Assembly: GCF_900177675.1 (NCBI RefSeq) | Contig: NZ_FXWM01000001.1 | Span: 877,001-941,000, forward strand | Source: Bacillus sp. OV166 | GTDB lineage: Bacteria > Bacillota > Bacilli > Bacillales > Cytobacillaceae | Length of the DNA stretch: 64,000 bases | Direction of reading: 5' to 3' | Shown: positions 45,104 to 54,326 of the stretch, one piece after another | Numbering within the stretch: the stretch's first letter is position 1 | Layout: each line of letters opens with the position of its first letter | The notes under the pieces: model-generated | The model's input: the letters and a program-made list of their open reading frames with translations, nothing else | What the model was told of the DNA's origin: nothing | Databases searched by the model: none | Program-made: the position numbers and the translations under genes

Positions 45104-46393
45104 ATGAATATGAACAACCTAGGGATGAATAAAGGGTTATTAGGAAAATTGGGTATGGATTCTAAAATGGGTTTAGGATATTTAGGTCTTATCGTCTTTA
45201 TGATGGGGGATGGACTTGAGTTAGCTTGGTTGTCTACCTATCTAACAGATAATGGTTTGACAGTTCAGCAGGCAGCACTCTTATTTAGTGCTTACGGTCT
45301 AGCTGCAGCTTTTTCAGCTTGGCTTTCAGGGGTACTTTCTGAAATCTTAGGACCTCGAAATGCAATGATTATTGGTTTAGCTATGTTTATCATCGGTTCT
45401 TTAGTGTTTTTAACGGTAGGATTACCAACAATGAATATTGCGATCATGCTTCCTACATATTCTTTAAGAGGATTGGGATACCCATTATTTGCTTATTCTT
45501 TCCTAGTTTGGCTAACGTATTATGCACCGAGCGACAAGCTTGGAACGGCAGTAGGTTGGTTTTGGTTTGCATATAGTGGTGGATTAAATGTGTTAGGTGC
45601 CTATTACTCTAGTTTTGCACTTCCGATTTTAGGCGAGAGGTTAACATTATGGAGTGCATTGGTCTTTGTTATTGTAGGTGGGGTTATCGCTATATTACTT
45701 AATAAAGGTGAAAAGCACAAAAATAAATTTCAATCGAAAAATGAAGCAGTAAAATATTTGACAAAAGGGATCACGATCGCATTTGAGCGACCAAAAATCG
45801 GATTAGGTGGTATTGTTAGAACGATAAATACATCAGCAGCTTATGGTTTTGTTGTTTTTATGCCGGCTTTCTTTTTGGATATTGGATTCACAAGAACAGA
45901 ATGGCTCCAAATCTATGGTTCTCTTTGGACTAGTAATATTATTTTTAATTTAATTTTTGGAATTGTAGGAGATAAACTAGGATGGCGTAATACAGTTATG
46001 TGGTTTGGTGGTGTAGGATGTGCGGTCTTCACAGCAGCATTTTATTATGTTCCGCTAACAGTAGGAACAAATTATTGGGTTATAACAGCTGTTGCTGCCG
46101 GTTTTGGGGCTTGCTTAGCAGCATTCGTTCCATTATCTGCGTTAATCCCTTCGTTAGCTCCAGAAAACAAAGGAGCAGCAATGTCTATTTTAAATCTTGG
46201 TGCTGGATTAAGTACATTTGTTGGGCCAGCAATTGTTGGCGCTTTCATAGGAAGCGTTAATACAGTAGGAGTTATTTGGATCTTTACTGGATTATATTTG
46301 TTTAGTGCATTCCTGATGAAATTCGTAACTCTTCCTAAAGCTGAAGGAAAAGATCAGTCTGAAGACCTTCAAGATCTTAAACCTGCACAGTAG
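45104..46393 (+). CDS. MFS transporter, polyol-permease-like
   Basis: 429 residues with 12 predicted helices, a Met/Gly/Asn-rich N-terminus and an acidic C-terminal tail. YLGLIVFMMGDGLELAWLST, GLGYPLFAYSFLVWLTYYA and VPLSALIPSLAPENKGAAMS resemble the ribitol/arabitol permease group (RbtT/DalT). ATG 45,104 after CAAGGGGG; ATG 45,110 is also possible. In the cluster it replaces the PTS that serves related Listeria operons, so the substrate enters unphosphorylated, as needed by the dehydrogenase and DhaKL. Confidence 0.82.
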   Translation: MNMNNLGMNKGLLGKLGMDSKMGLGYLGLIVFMMGDGLELAWLSTYLTDNGLTVQQAALLFSAYGLAAAFSAWLSGVLSEILGPRNAMIIGLAMFIIGSLVFLTVGLPTMNIAIMLPTYSLRGLGYPLFAYSFLVWLTYYAPSDKLGTAVGWFWFAYSGGLNVLGAYYSSFALPILGERLTLWSALVFVIVGGVIAILLNKGEKHKNKFQSKNEAVKYLTKGITIAFERPKIGLGGIVRTINTSAAYGFVVFMPAFFLDIGFTRTEWLQIYGSLWTSNIIFNLIFGIVGDKLGWRNTVMWFGGVGCAVFTAAFYYVPLTVGTNYWVITAVAAGFGACLAAFVPLSALIPSLAPENKGAAMSILNLGAGLSTFVGPAIVGAFIGSVNTVGVIWIFTGLYLFSAFLMKFVTLPKAEGKDQSEDLQDLKPAQ

Positions 46394-46446
46394 GTTCGAA
46401 AACTTTCGTTTTAACAATCTGATAAAAAATAAAAGATGACCAGATT

Positions 46447-46476
46447 AGAACGTCCAAATTAGGACGTTCTTATTAT
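46447..46476 (+). terminator. Terminator after the permease gene
   Basis: AGAACGTCC (46,447-46,455) / GGACGTTCT (46,462-46,470), loop AAATTA, then TATTATT. Moderate T content. Confidence 0.65.
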
Positions 46477-46513
46477 TAGGTGTTGAAACACACAAAAAAA
46501 TAGGACAAATTGA

Positions 46514-46549
46514 AAATAAACGATAATAAAAGAAAATAAATAATTGACA
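46514..46549 (+). promoter_or_regulatory. Putative promoter -35 and operator of the RpiB-DhaKL unit
   Basis: TTGACA (46,544-46,549) is a perfect -35; the -10 is weak (AAAAAT or TAGACT). AAATAAACGATAA at 46,514-46,526 matches the block upstream of the dehydrogenase promoter, 10 bases (one turn) farther from its -35. Suggests co-regulation by the DeoR protein. Confidence 0.5.
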
Positions 46550-46630
46550 AATGCAACTTAAAGTGAAAAAATAGACTCATAAACAAAAAGATATGAAAAG
46601 GGAAAGACAATTAGGAGAGGGAGATATATA

Positions 46631-47101
46631 ATGAAAATTGGGTTAGGTTCTGATCATAATGCATTTGATTTAAAAGACGGTTTAAAGAAGTACATAGAAG
46701 AATTAGGTCATGACGTGTATGATTATGGTTGTGAAGATTCTTGTATAGAAGTAGATTATCCTAAAGTAGCTTTTGAGGTTGCTAATGATATAAACGAAAA
46801 TAGAATCGATAGAGGGATTTTAGTTTGTGGTACTGGGATTGGCGTTGCGATTGCGGCTGGTAAAGTTCCTGGTATTCGAGCAGCATTATGTCATGATACG
46901 TATTCAGCAGAACGTGCTCAAAAGAGTAACAATGCACAAGTACTAACAATGGGAGCACAAGTAATTGGACTTGAAATTGCTAAGCAAATTGTAAAGGCTT
47001 ACTTAGACTCATCATTCTCGGGAGGTAACTCCGGGAGAAAAGTTCAGCAAATTATTGATAAAGAACAAGAGTTTTTGAAAGGAGCAGGTAGTTTAATATG
47101 A
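46631..47101 (+). CDS. rpiB: RpiB-family sugar-phosphate isomerase
   Basis: 156 residues. GSDHNAFDLK at the N-terminus, the catalytic Cys in LVCGTGIG (about 66) and KVPGIRAALCHDTYSAERAQKSNNAQVLTMGA are RpiB/LacAB signatures. RpiB enzymes isomerise ribose-5-P/ribulose-5-P; relatives in tetritol pathways act on erythrulose-4-P/erythrose-4-P. ATG after AGGAGAGGGAGA. It overlaps dhaK by 4 bases, implying coupled synthesis and a shared pathway. Confidence 0.9.
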   Translation: MKIGLGSDHNAFDLKDGLKKYIEELGHDVYDYGCEDSCIEVDYPKVAFEVANDINENRIDRGILVCGTGIGVAIAAGKVPGIRAALCHDTYSAERAQKSNNAQVLTMGAQVIGLEIAKQIVKAYLDSSFSGGNSGRKVQQIIDKEQEFLKGAGSLI

Positions 47102-48102
47102 AAAAATTAATCAATAATCCTAACTATGTTGTAGATGAAATGATAGAAGGTTATGTAAAGGCTTTTCCTAATCACGTCAAACTATTACCAGAAAATAAAC
47201 GATCAATTGTAACTTCAAAAAAAACTCGTGAAGGAAAAGTTGGTGTTTTAATCGGAGGCGGTTCTGGTCATGAGCCTGCTTTTATGGGGTATGTTGGTGA
47301 CGGTATGGCTGATGGAGTTGCTGTTGGAAATATCTTTGCATCTCCTCCTCCAGATCCAATCTTAGAAGTAACGAAAGAAATTGATAAAGGCGCTGGTGTT
47401 GTATACGTTTACGGTAACTATGCTGGAGATGTTATGAATTTTGGGATGGCTGCTGAGTTAGCTGACTTAGAATACGGGATCAATGTTGGGGCAGTATTAG
47501 TAACAGATGATGTGGCATCAGCTCCGAAAGCAGAGAAGGAAAAAAGAAGAGGTATTGCAGGGGAATTTTTTGTTACAAAAGCGGCTGGAGCTGCTACAGA
47601 GAAAGGTTATAGTTTAGAGGACGTTGTAAAAGTTGCGAAAAAAACAAATGATTATACACGTTCAATGGGTGTTGGATTAACTCCTTGCTCTTTACCACAG
47701 ACTGGAAAGCCTAGCTTTGAGCTTGAAGAAAATGAAATGGAAATCGGCTTAGGCCATCATGGTGAACCAGGAATTGAGAAGGGTGAGCTCCAACCAGCTG
47801 ACCAAGTAGCTGATCGTTTAGTGCAAGAAATTTTAGATGATATGCCGTTAGACAAAGGTGAAGATGTAGCTGTTCTTGTAAACGGTTTAGGTTCAACAAC
47901 ACAAATGGAACTTTACATCATGTTTAGAAGAGTTGAACAGATCCTAAGTGAAAAAGGAATCAACATCCATCGCTCATATGTTGGAAGTTATAGTACTTCT
48001 TTAGAAATGGGTGGATGTTCGGTCACTATTACAAAACTAGATGATGAATTAAAGGAATTAGTAGATCATCCTGCTGATTGTCCAATGTACGTACAAAAAT
48101 AA
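47098..48102 (+). CDS. dhaK: Dihydroxyacetone kinase subunit DhaK
   Basis: 334 residues. GVLIGGGSGHEPAFMGYVGDGMADG near the N-terminus binds the substrate, and the nucleophilic His that forms the hemiaminal with the ketose is in EIGLGHHGEPG (about 221). The C-terminal VLVNGLGSTTQMELYI segment is typical. It works with DhaL, which brings the nucleotide. Substrate may be dihydroxyacetone or a tetrulose; erythrulose kinases of tetritol pathways belong to this family. Confidence 0.93.
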   Translation: MKKLINNPNYVVDEMIEGYVKAFPNHVKLLPENKRSIVTSKKTREGKVGVLIGGGSGHEPAFMGYVGDGMADGVAVGNIFASPPPDPILEVTKEIDKGAGVVYVYGNYAGDVMNFGMAAELADLEYGINVGAVLVTDDVASAPKAEKEKRRGIAGEFFVTKAAGAATEKGYSLEDVVKVAKKTNDYTRSMGVGLTPCSLPQTGKPSFELEENEMEIGLGHHGEPGIEKGELQPADQVADRLVQEILDDMPLDKGEDVAVLVNGLGSTTQMELYIMFRRVEQILSEKGINIHRSYVGSYSTSLEMGGCSVTITKLDDELKELVDHPADCPMYVQK

Positions 48103-48121
48103 TAAATAGGGGGATTAGGGC

Positions 48122-48772
48122 ATGAAATTTACAGCTAGTGACTTAAAAACATTTTTAAAAAACGTCGTTAATGTAATAGAAGAGAATAAAGAGTATTTAT
48201 CTGAGTTAGATCGCAAGCTTGGCGATGGAGATCACGGTGTGACAATGTCAATTGGCTGGCAAGCAATTGATGAAAAATTAAATAATGAGCTTCTTAGTGA
48301 AGAAGATTGTGGGAAAATCTGCATTTTGGCAGGACGCACATTCTTAAGTGCTGTCGGATCTTCTGTTGGCCCATTATATGCCACTGGATTTTTAAGAGGA
48401 GCAAAGATGATTCAAAATAAAACAGAATTAACTGGTGAAGACTTAAAAGATTTCTGGGTAGCCTTTATTGAAGGTGTAAAAGAACGCGGCGGAGCAGAGG
48501 TTGGTGATAAAACAATGATTGATACACTTTATCCTGCTTTAGAGAGCTTAAAGGCTAATTTTGATAAAGAACAAGATTTTCAAAGCGCGTTTACAGAATC
48601 AGTAGCTGCTGCACATCAAGGAATGGAATCTACAAAAGACTTATTATCTAAACGAGGAAGATCTAGTCGTTTAGGTGAGAGATCAATAGGTAACCAAGAT
48701 CCGGGTGCTACATCATCTTATTTAATTCTTGAAACATTCTTAACGACAGTTAATTCGGCTCAAACCGTATAA
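48122..48772 (+). CDS. dhaL: Dihydroxyacetone kinase subunit DhaL
   Basis: 216 residues, all-helical barrel. The Mg-ADP ligands are in LDRKLGDGDHGVTM (about 28-41); later AVGSSVGPLYATGFLRGA, GAEVGDKTMIDTLYPA and LGERSIGNQDPGATS. In PTS-dependent systems the bound ADP is rephosphorylated by DhaM, but no dhaM gene lies in the cluster; either DhaM is elsewhere or the nucleotide exchanges with ATP. ATG after AGGGGGATTAGGGC, 19 bases past dhaK. Confidence 0.92.
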   Translation: MKFTASDLKTFLKNVVNVIEENKEYLSELDRKLGDGDHGVTMSIGWQAIDEKLNNELLSEEDCGKICILAGRTFLSAVGSSVGPLYATGFLRGAKMIQNKTELTGEDLKDFWVAFIEGVKERGGAEVGDKTMIDTLYPALESLKANFDKEQDFQSAFTESVAAAHQGMESTKDLLSKRGRSSRLGERSIGNQDPGATSSYLILETFLTTVNSAQTV

Positions 48773-48784
48773 GATGATGTGAAG

Positions 48785-48845
48785 GAAGATTCACCTATTC
48801 ATACAATTCAAGGGTTTAAAATATAGGTGAATCTTCATTTTTCTT
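48785..48845 (+). terminator. Terminator after dhaL
   Basis: Perfect 14-bp stem GAAGATTCACCTAT (48,785-48,798) / ATAGGTGAATCTTC (48,823-48,836), followed by ATTTTTCTT. Confidence 0.85.
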
Positions 48846-49043
48846 AAAAGTATATTTATACATGGAATAAAAGTATTGTTTTGATTAGAGAGGCGTTTGA
48901 TCTTTGTTTTTCAAATATTTATACATTTGAGTGTATAGGTTAGATATTCATCAATGAATAAAATGTATTTTTATAAAATTTAATTTATATTTATGCGTTA
49001 TATAACATAGTATTAATTATTTAACATTATAGGAGGATATGAT

Positions 49044-50018
49044 ATGTTCCCTAAAACGAATATGGATCGTAAAGAGAAAGTAAATGTTTTAGCTACGGAC
49101 TTCCTTTCGGTTACTCAACAAGCAGCTATTGCATCATACTCTTGGATTGGGAAAGGAAATAAACTAGAGGCTGATGGTATTGGGACTGAAGCGATGCGTA
49201 ATCGACTGAATACAATTGACATGGATGGAGTCATTGTCATTGGTGAAGGTGAGATGGATGAAGCTCCGATGCTTTATATAGGGGAGAAACTTGGGACTGG
49301 TTATGGACTTCAAGTTGATATAGCTGTTGACCCTATCGAAGGGACAACTTTAATGGCAAAAGGGCAGGATAATTCATTAGCTGTTATTGCTGTTGCTAGT
49401 AGAGGAAGCTTATTACATGCACCTGATATGTATATGAAAAAGATTGCAGTAGGACCGAAAGCAAAAGGGGCAATCAATTTAAATCTTTCTTTTACAGAAA
49501 ATATGATATCCGTGGCAAGAGCGTTAGGTAAGGATGTTAGTAATTTAAAAGTGATGATCCAAGATCGTGAACGACATAAGGGACTAATCGATGAGGTATT
49601 TGAACTTGGAGCAAGTGTCAAGTTATTTTCAGATGTAGATATTACTGGTGCAATAGCGACTGCAATTGAAAATATCGATGTTGATATTTTAGTAGGAACT
49701 GGCGGTGCTCCTGAGGGAGTGTTGGCAGCAACAGCCTTAAAATGTTTAGGCGGAGATTTTCAAGCACAACTTGTTCCACAAAATGAGGAAGAGTTTACTC
49801 GTTGTCTAGAAATGGGGATTACTAACCCGACGAAAATCTTAACAATCGATGATATCGTTAAAACCGAGAATTGCTTCTTTGTAGCTTCAGGTATTACAGA
49901 TGGTACGTTATTAAATGGAGTAAGCAAAATAGAAAATGGCATCATGCGGACCCACTCATTTATTGCTATAGGTGGAGAGTACAAAAACTACCAATTTATT
50001 GAAACTCATCATAATTAA
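49044..50018 (+). CDS. glpX: Class II fructose-1,6-bisphosphatase (GlpX family)
   Basis: 324 residues. Metal and phosphate site motifs GEGEMDEAPML (about 59-69) and VDPIEGTTLMAKGQDNSLAV (about 94-113), KIAVGP, GAPEGVLAATALKCLGGDFQ. GlpX hydrolyses fructose-1,6-bisphosphate, and relatives in methylotrophs also cleave sedoheptulose-1,7-bisphosphate. ATG after AGGAGGATATGAT. Its presence beside transketolase and DhaKL suggests that trioses or tetroses made here are rebuilt into hexose or heptose phosphate. No clear promoter was identified in 48,846-49,043. Confidence 0.9.
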   Translation: MFPKTNMDRKEKVNVLATDFLSVTQQAAIASYSWIGKGNKLEADGIGTEAMRNRLNTIDMDGVIVIGEGEMDEAPMLYIGEKLGTGYGLQVDIAVDPIEGTTLMAKGQDNSLAVIAVASRGSLLHAPDMYMKKIAVGPKAKGAINLNLSFTENMISVARALGKDVSNLKVMIQDRERHKGLIDEVFELGASVKLFSDVDITGAIATAIENIDVDILVGTGGAPEGVLAATALKCLGGDFQAQLVPQNEEEFTRCLEMGITNPTKILTIDDIVKTENCFFVASGITDGTLLNGVSKIENGIMRTHSFIAIGGEYKNYQFIETHHN

Positions 50019-50092
50019 TAATAGATAACGGAAATAGATGAATTAAACCACTATAACTAGCAAGTATCATTCACTTTAAGTTTATAAGCCAC

Positions 50093-50133
50093 TCAATAAT
50101 AGAAGGTTATAGATGTTAACCTTCTATTATTGA
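50093..50133. terminator. Hairpin after glpX
   Basis: Perfect 17-bp stem TCAATAATAGAAGGTTA (50,093-50,109) / TAACCTTCTATTATTGA (50,117-50,133), loop TAGATGT. No T-run, so processing or partial termination. Confidence 0.7.
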
Positions 50134-50325
50134 ATGTCTTATGAAAAGTTTAAGGTTTTTCAAAGTACTTACTGACTAAGAAATAAGATGTTCATAGATA
50201 ATGTTATTTACATATCCTAACCGAGGTACATACAAGGTACTTATTGCATTAAGTGGTGCTGATGATGTTAAATTTTTACATTAAAGAAGCAAGTTTTTAA
50301 AGATTTTTTATTAGGAGGAATTATT

Positions 50326-52329
50326 ATGATCACAGAAAAAGTGAATATTGATCAGTTATCTATTCAAACCATTAGAATACTATCCATTGATGGCATTGAA
50401 AATGTAGGTTCAGGTCATCCTGGTATGCCAATGGGGGCTGCGCCGATGGCTTATACACTTTGGACAAAGTTTATGAATTATAATCCAAGTAATCCCAATT
50501 GGTTTAATCGTGATCGATTTATTTTATCTGCAGGTCATGGCTCGATGTTATTGTATAGTCTGCTACATTTAACTGGATATAACCTTTCTTTAGATGACTT
50601 GAAAAATTTCCGTCAATGGGGCAGTAAAACGCCAGGGCATCCTGAATTTGGTCATACACCAGGTGTCGATGCGACAACAGGTCCATTAGGGCAAGGTATT
50701 GCAATGGCAGTAGGAATGGCTATGGCTGAAAGACATTTAGCTTCAACATATAACCGTGAAGGTTTTAATGTGATTGATCACTTCACGTATAGCATTTGCG
50801 GAGATGGTGACTTAATGGAAGGTGTATCTGCAGAAGCAGCTTCATTAGCGGGGCATCTTAAACTTGGAAAATTAATTGTTATGTATGATTCAAATGATAT
50901 TTCACTTGATGGTGATCTTAATATGTCATTTAGTGAAAATGTTGAAGACCGATTTAATGCATATAACTGGCAAGTGATCCGTGTAGAGGATGGTAATGAT
51001 TTAGGGGCAATCACAAAAGCACTAACAGAGGCAAAAGCAAACACAGAACAGCCGACATTGATTGAAGTTAAGACAGTTATTGGATACGGTTCTCCTAACA
51101 AAGGTGGGAAATCAGCCTCACACGGTTCTCCACTTGGAAAAGATGAAATCCAACTAGTAAAAGAACATTACAAATGGAATTATAGTGAAGAGTTTTATGT
51201 GCCAGAAGAAGTGAAATTATATTTTTCTAAGCTTAAGGAAGCTTCTGATGAAAAAGAGAAATCGTGGGATGAATTATTTTCATTATATGAAAAAGCATAT
51301 CCAAGTCTTGCGCAGGAATTAAAGACAGCCATCAATGGAGAGCTTTCAGAAGGATGGGATGTGGATGTACCTTCTTACAAGATTGGAGAAGATAAGCTAG
51401 CTACTCGTGCTTCAAGTGGAGAAGTTTTGAATGCACTTGCTAAACATACTCCCCAACTTTTAGGCGGATCAGCAGACCTTGCATCTTCAAATAAAACCTT
51501 GTTAAAAGGAGAGGGAGATTTCAGTAGTGCGAATTATAGCGGCCGTAACATTTGGTTTGGTGTTCGTGAATTTGGGATGGGAGCAGCAGTCAATGGAATG
51601 GCGTTACATGGTGGGGTAAAAGTTTTTGGTGCAACATTCTTTGTCTTCTCAGACTACTTACGTCCAGCTATTCGTCTATCAGCTTTAATGAAATTGCCTG
51701 TTACTTATGTGTTTACACATGATAGTATTGCAGTCGGTGAAGATGGGCCAACCCATGAACCAGTAGAACAACTAGCATCATTACGTTCGATGCCGGGCTT
51801 ATCTATAATTAGACCAGCAGATGGAAATGAGACAGCAGCTGCTTGGAAACTTGCTTTAGAAAGTAAAGAGGAACCGACTGCTCTTGTTTTAACACGACAA
51901 GATTTACTAACTCTTGTTGATTCTGAAAAGGCCTATAATGGTGTGAAAAAAGGAGCATATGTTATTTCTGAAGCAAAAGGAGAGGTCAGAGGCCTTCTAT
52001 TAGCTTCTGGATCGGAAGTGTCATTAGCAGTTGAAGCACAAAAGGCATTGGAAGAAGAAGGTATTTACGTTTCAGTTATTAGTATGCCGAGTTGGGATCG
52101 CTTTGAAAAGCAACCACAATCTTATAAAGAAAGTGTTATTCCAAAACATGTGAATGCACGTCTTGGTATTGAAATGGGTGTGTCACTTGGTTGGAGTAAG
52201 TATGTTGGAGATAACGGAGCTATTCTAGCTATTGATCAATATGGGGCTTCAGCACCTGGAGAGAAACTTATAGAAGAATACGGTTTTACAGTAGAGAACG
52301 TCATTGCTAAATTTAAAAACCTTCTTTGA
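50326..52329 (+). CDS. tkt: Transketolase
   Basis: 667 residues, full length. Thiamine-diphosphate motif [20 protein letters not shown] (about 160-179); [18 protein letters not shown] and [18 protein letters not shown] at the N-terminus; [40 protein letters not shown] and [12 protein letters not shown] in the pyrimidine domain. It exchanges two-carbon units between ketose and aldose phosphates. ATG after AGGAGGAATTATT. Likely a pathway-dedicated copy; it handles xylulose-5-P and erythrose-4-P, consistent with a tetrose or pentose product of the upstream enzymes. Confidence 0.95.
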   Translation: MITEKVNIDQLSIQTIRILSIDGIENVGSGHPGMPMGAAPMAYTLWTKFMNYNPSNPNWFNRDRFILSAGHGSMLLYSLLHLTGYNLSLDDLKNFRQWGSKTPGHPEFGHTPGVDATTGPLGQGIAMAVGMAMAERHLASTYNREGFNVIDHFTYSICGDGDLMEGVSAEAASLAGHLKLGKLIVMYDSNDISLDGDLNMSFSENVEDRFNAYNWQVIRVEDGNDLGAITKALTEAKANTEQPTLIEVKTVIGYGSPNKGGKSASHGSPLGKDEIQLVKEHYKWNYSEEFYVPEEVKLYFSKLKEASDEKEKSWDELFSLYEKAYPSLAQELKTAINGELSEGWDVDVPSYKIGEDKLATRASSGEVLNALAKHTPQLLGGSADLASSNKTLLKGEGDFSSANYSGRNIWFGVREFGMGAAVNGMALHGGVKVFGATFFVFSDYLRPAIRLSALMKLPVTYVFTHDSIAVGEDGPTHEPVEQLASLRSMPGLSIIRPADGNETAAAWKLALESKEEPTALVLTRQDLLTLVDSEKAYNGVKKGAYVISEAKGEVRGLLLASGSEVSLAVEAQKALEEEGIYVSVISMPSWDRFEKQPQSYKESVIPKHVNARLGIEMGVSLGWSKYVGDNGAILAIDQYGASAPGEKLIEEYGFTVENVIAKFKNLL

Positions 52330-52379
52330 GGTTTTGCATTTCTAATGATTTCAAAGGTAGTAAAGTAAAAAGTTAAATG

Positions 52380-52540
52380 ACGATAAAGATAGATTGTTAA
52401 GTGTAGTAGGATCACCAGGTTGGAATTCTGCCATTCGTGCTGTTGTACGAAAACATAACCCTTATCTTTACTGTGAATCAAGCGCTTTTAGCTGCTCAAG
52501 CTGGAGCAACATATGTTTCGAACAAATATTGCAAGTATAA
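52380..52540 (+). pseudogene. Transaldolase (TalC/FSA-type) scrap between tkt and the dehydrogenase
   Basis: At 52,461-52,520 the frame reads LIFTVNQALLAAQAGATYVS, the strand-helix motif T-L-I-F-S-x-x-Q-A-L-L-A-A-x-A-G-A-x-Y-V-S-P-F of small transaldolases. The catalytic Lys part and both ends are lost. A transketolase - transaldolase - SDR order also occurs in the Listeria gol operon (recalled), so the gene probably decayed in place. Confidence 0.65.
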
Positions 52541-52609
52541 ATTTTGCTTTGAAGGATAGTTTAGAAGTTTTATGTAATTTTAGCTTGTAAAAGAAAGGAA
52601 GGGAATTTT

Positions 52610-53377
52610 ATGAGTTTTAAGGGATTTGATAAGAACTTTAACATTACTGATAAGGTAGCTATTGTAACAGGTGGGGCAAGTGGAATTGGGAAAGCTGTAG
52701 CCGAATTATACTTAGAAAAAGGAGCAAAAGTATCTATTCTCGACCTTGTAGATCATGTGGAAGATATAGCTAAGGAATTAAATGCCGAAAACGCGATAGG
52801 TGTTAAATGTGATGTAACAAATAATGAAAGTATGGATCTTGCTATCCAGATCGTGAAAAAACATTTCGGCAAGATTGATATTCTTGTAAACTGTGCTGGC
52901 ATAGCTTTACTTGACGATGCAGAGAATATTTCTGATGCATACTGGGACAAAACAATTGATCTTAACCTGACTGGATCATTTAAAATGTGTCAAAAAGTCG
53001 GAAAGGTAATGATCGAGCAAGGACATGGTGGAAATATTATCAACTTAGCATCGCAGGCGGCACTTATTGCATTAGATAATCATGTCGCTTATGCTGCAAG
53101 TAAAGCTGGGATTCTTGGGGTAACGAAAGTACTTGCTTATGAATGGGCTCAGTATGACATTAAAGTAAACGCGATCTCACCTACTGTTATTTTAACTGAA
53201 CTAGGTAAAAAAGCATGGGCTGGAGAAAAGGGCGAGAAAGCAAAAAAAGAAATTCCGCTTGGACGTTTTGGATACCCAGAAGAGGTTGCTGCGATTGCCT
53301 TATTCTTAGCCAGCGATGCAACAAACTTAATGACAGGTGAAAATATTGTCGTTGATGGCGGAAATACGATTAAATAA
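52610..53377 (+). CDS. Short-chain dehydrogenase, GolD-like polyol dehydrogenase
   Basis: 255 residues, classical SDR. MSFKGFDKNFNITDKVAIVTGGASGIGK start with the NAD loop TGGASGIG (20-27), DLVD after strand 2 (NAD preference), NCAGIA, catalytic Ser in NLASQAAL and Tyr/Lys in YAASKAG (about 161/165). The F-K-G-F-D-K-x-F-N extension before the fold resembles GolD and threitol-dehydrogenase-type enzymes. It probably supplies a second stereospecific oxidation in the cluster. ATG after AAGGAAGGG. Confidence 0.85.
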   Translation: MSFKGFDKNFNITDKVAIVTGGASGIGKAVAELYLEKGAKVSILDLVDHVEDIAKELNAENAIGVKCDVTNNESMDLAIQIVKKHFGKIDILVNCAGIALLDDAENISDAYWDKTIDLNLTGSFKMCQKVGKVMIEQGHGGNIINLASQAALIALDNHVAYAASKAGILGVTKVLAYEWAQYDIKVNAISPTVILTELGKKAWAGEKGEKAKKEIPLGRFGYPEEVAAIALFLASDATNLMTGENIVVDGGNTIK

Positions 53378-53502
53378 AATTCATGAACTAGAGTTATGGC
53401 TTCAGTAGCTCTAACTCTTTCTAGTTATTATCATCCTCTAAAATGGATTGTTATTAAGGATACGTAACCAAACGGATTACTAGACTAAATTGAGGTGGTA
53501 GA

Positions 53503-54282
53503 ATGACACAAAAATTAATCTTTTTTGATATAGACGGAACACTCTTTGATTATGATAAGCGACTGCCTAAATCTACAAAACAAGCAATCCAAGCGTTAAA
53601 AGAGAAAGGCCATGAAGTAGCGATAGCGACTGGTCGTGCTCCATTTATGTTTGAAGAACTGCGTAAAGAATTAGACATTCAAACCTTTGTTAGTATTAAC
53701 GGTCAATATGTTGTTTCAAATGGTGAAGCGATCTATACAAATCCAATAAATAAACAAGATTTACACTCATTAATTGATACTGCGGATTTAAATAATCATC
53801 CGATTGTCTTTATGGACCATGAAGATATGAAAGCGAATGTTCCCCACCATAAGTATATAGTGAACAGTATTAATTCATTAAAGATTGAAAAATTCCCTAC
53901 ACATGACCCCGAATATTTTAAAAATAGAGAGATTTATCAGTGCCTCCTATTCTGTCAAAAGAGGGAAGAGCTCGTCTATCAAAACGAATTTAAAGCATTT
54001 GATTTTGTACGGTGGCATTCGGTATCCGTGGATGTTGTGCCATCTGGGGGTTCCAAGGCAAAAGGGATTGAGAAAATAAAAGAAAAGTTAGGGATTGAAA
54101 AAGAGAATGTTATTGCTTTCGGCGATGGGCTAAACGACATTGAAATGCTTACAGCTATAGAAACTAGTGTTGCGATGGGAAATGGACATGAATTGGCTAA
54201 AAAGGCTGCTAAATACATAACGAAGCCTGTTGATCAAGATGGCATTTTGCACGGTCTCAGAATGGTTGGTTTATTAGAGTAA
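53503..54282 (+). CDS. Cof-type HAD-family phosphatase
   Basis: 259 residues. Motif I FFDIDGTLF (6-14), motif II IATGRAP, motif III Lys in PSGGSKAKGI and motif IV FGDGLNDIEML (about 206-216), with a C2-type cap between. It dephosphorylates a sugar phosphate; at the end of a kinase-rich cluster it may drain a toxic or dead-end phosphate. ATG after GAGGTGGTAG. A weak hairpin (AGAGTTA / TAACTCT near 53,390-53,416) separates it from the dehydrogenase. Confidence 0.87.
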   Translation: MTQKLIFFDIDGTLFDYDKRLPKSTKQAIQALKEKGHEVAIATGRAPFMFEELRKELDIQTFVSINGQYVVSNGEAIYTNPINKQDLHSLIDTADLNNHPIVFMDHEDMKANVPHHKYIVNSINSLKIEKFPTHDPEYFKNREIYQCLLFCQKREELVYQNEFKAFDFVRWHSVSVDVVPSGGSKAKGIEKIKEKLGIEKENVIAFGDGLNDIEMLTAIETSVAMGNGHELAKKAAKYITKPVDQDGILHGLRMVGLLE

Positions 54283-54326
54283 AGTAAAGATTTCGTCATA
54301 TTGACTAATCGTATCTAGAAAGGGAT

